From: Phocoena phocoena
Lineage: Eukaryota; Chordata; Mammalia; Artiodactyla; Phocoenidae
DNA: 64,000 nt
NCBI RefSeq assembly: GCF_963924675.1
Contig: NW_027077457.1
Span: 124,001 to 188,000, forward strand
Reading direction: 5' to 3'
Below the pieces are notes generated by a model. The model was not told where the DNA came from, made no database searches, and saw only the letters and a program-made list of their open reading frames with translations. Every line of letters starts with the position of its first letter. The first letter of the stretch is position 1. Positions 63,760-64,000 of this stretch are shown piece after piece. A program made the position numbers and the translations under genes.

Positions 63760-64000
63760 TTGGCCAAAAAGGGCGTATGCGTTTTTTCCTGAATATATTC
63801 AGGAAAAAACGCATACGCCCTTTTTGGCCAACCAAGCAAGCCTGTAAAGGAAATCTGCACTACAATGAAATCTCACTGCCCCCCGGGCAAAAGGGCCATC
63901 TGAAAAAAGTGTAAAATCCAGAAAGGTAGGACAGGATATGGAGAACAGGGAGCCTTGTTATGCTGATTGGCAGGATGTAAATTGCCAACAGCCACCCTGG
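63760..64000 (+). repeat. Satellite unit 33, cut by the window end
   Basis: Palindrome 63760-63831, perfect, followed by the first 169 bases of the L1 part. The array clearly continues beyond the window. Confidence 0.9.

Larger units (their letters stand above)
6412..64000 (+). repeat. Tandem ~1,747-bp satellite, likely the common cetacean satellite
   Basis: One truncated copy, 32 full copies and one partial copy lie head to tail with no other DNA between them. Palindrome starts give the period: 7863, 9615, 11361, 13117, 14863, 16610, 18356, 20096, 21843, 23590, 25336, 27084, 28830, 30576, 32317, 34063, 35809, 37555, 39302, 41048, 42795, 44542, 46287, 48033, 49781, 51527, 53274, 55021, 56768, 58515, 60263, 62013 and 63760. 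In each unit the order is palindrome (72 bp), L1 3' end (about 890 bp, + strand), then about 790 bp of unrecognised sequence. Size, tandem order and L1 content match what is known of the common cetacean satellite. The match was made by recognition, not by alignment. I see no coding, tRNA, rRNA or other gene in the array. Confidence 0.92.

Overview
This window contains no functional protein-coding gene that I can support. It is vertebrate chromosome-end or heterochromatin DNA made of two kinds of tandem repeat. The best fit is a cetacean (whale, dolphin or porpoise). From about 6412 to the end the sequence is a head-to-tail satellite with a unit of about 1,747 bp. About half of each unit is the 3' end of a LINE-1 (L1) element: the ORF2 C-terminus, its stop codon, the 3' UTR, AATAAA and an A-rich tail. 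That matches what I know of the common cetacean satellite, which has units of about 1.74-1.76 kb, is shorter in oceanic dolphins, and has been described as L1-derived (I recall a short paper by Kapitonov, Holmquist and Jurka, 1998). I could not run an alignment, so the clade assignment is recognition plus inference. The unit length argues against an oceanic dolphin.

Region 1 (1 to about 6411) is degenerate telomere-like DNA with CCCTAA on the + strand, organised into a higher-order repeat of about 150-168 bp (most often 162 = 27 hexamers) recognisable by a gttgtcgtac-type anchor. The first 2.4 kb keeps a strict hexamer register; the rest is more decayed. CCCTAA on + means the chromosome tip would lie beyond base 1 if this is a true chromosome end.

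Region 2 (about 6412-7862) is a truncated, strongly diverged edge copy of the satellite that joins directly to the telomere-like DNA. It keeps more L1-like bases than any other copy.

Region 3 (7863-64000) holds 32 complete units and one partial unit, all in one orientation. Starting each unit at its most distinctive element, the layout is: a 72-bp near-perfect palindrome with no spacer; about 890 bp of L1 3' end on the + strand; then about 790 bp of sequence I do not recognise. Spacings between palindromes are 1740-1756 bp, usually 1746 or 1747. Copies fall into two linked variant types in the L1 part (called A and B here), with a few recombinants, and there are near-identical multi-unit blocks 1, 7, 13, 19 and 20 units apart. 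These show recent block duplication plus gene conversion.

The most interesting signals are the palindrome exactly at the L1 5' truncation point, symmetric (paired) changes in its two arms in several copies, the ancestral-looking edge copy, and the mosaic block structure. Long open frames in the telomere-like DNA and the recurrent 61-146 aa frames in the satellite are by-products of repeat structure or remnants of L1 ORF2, not genes.
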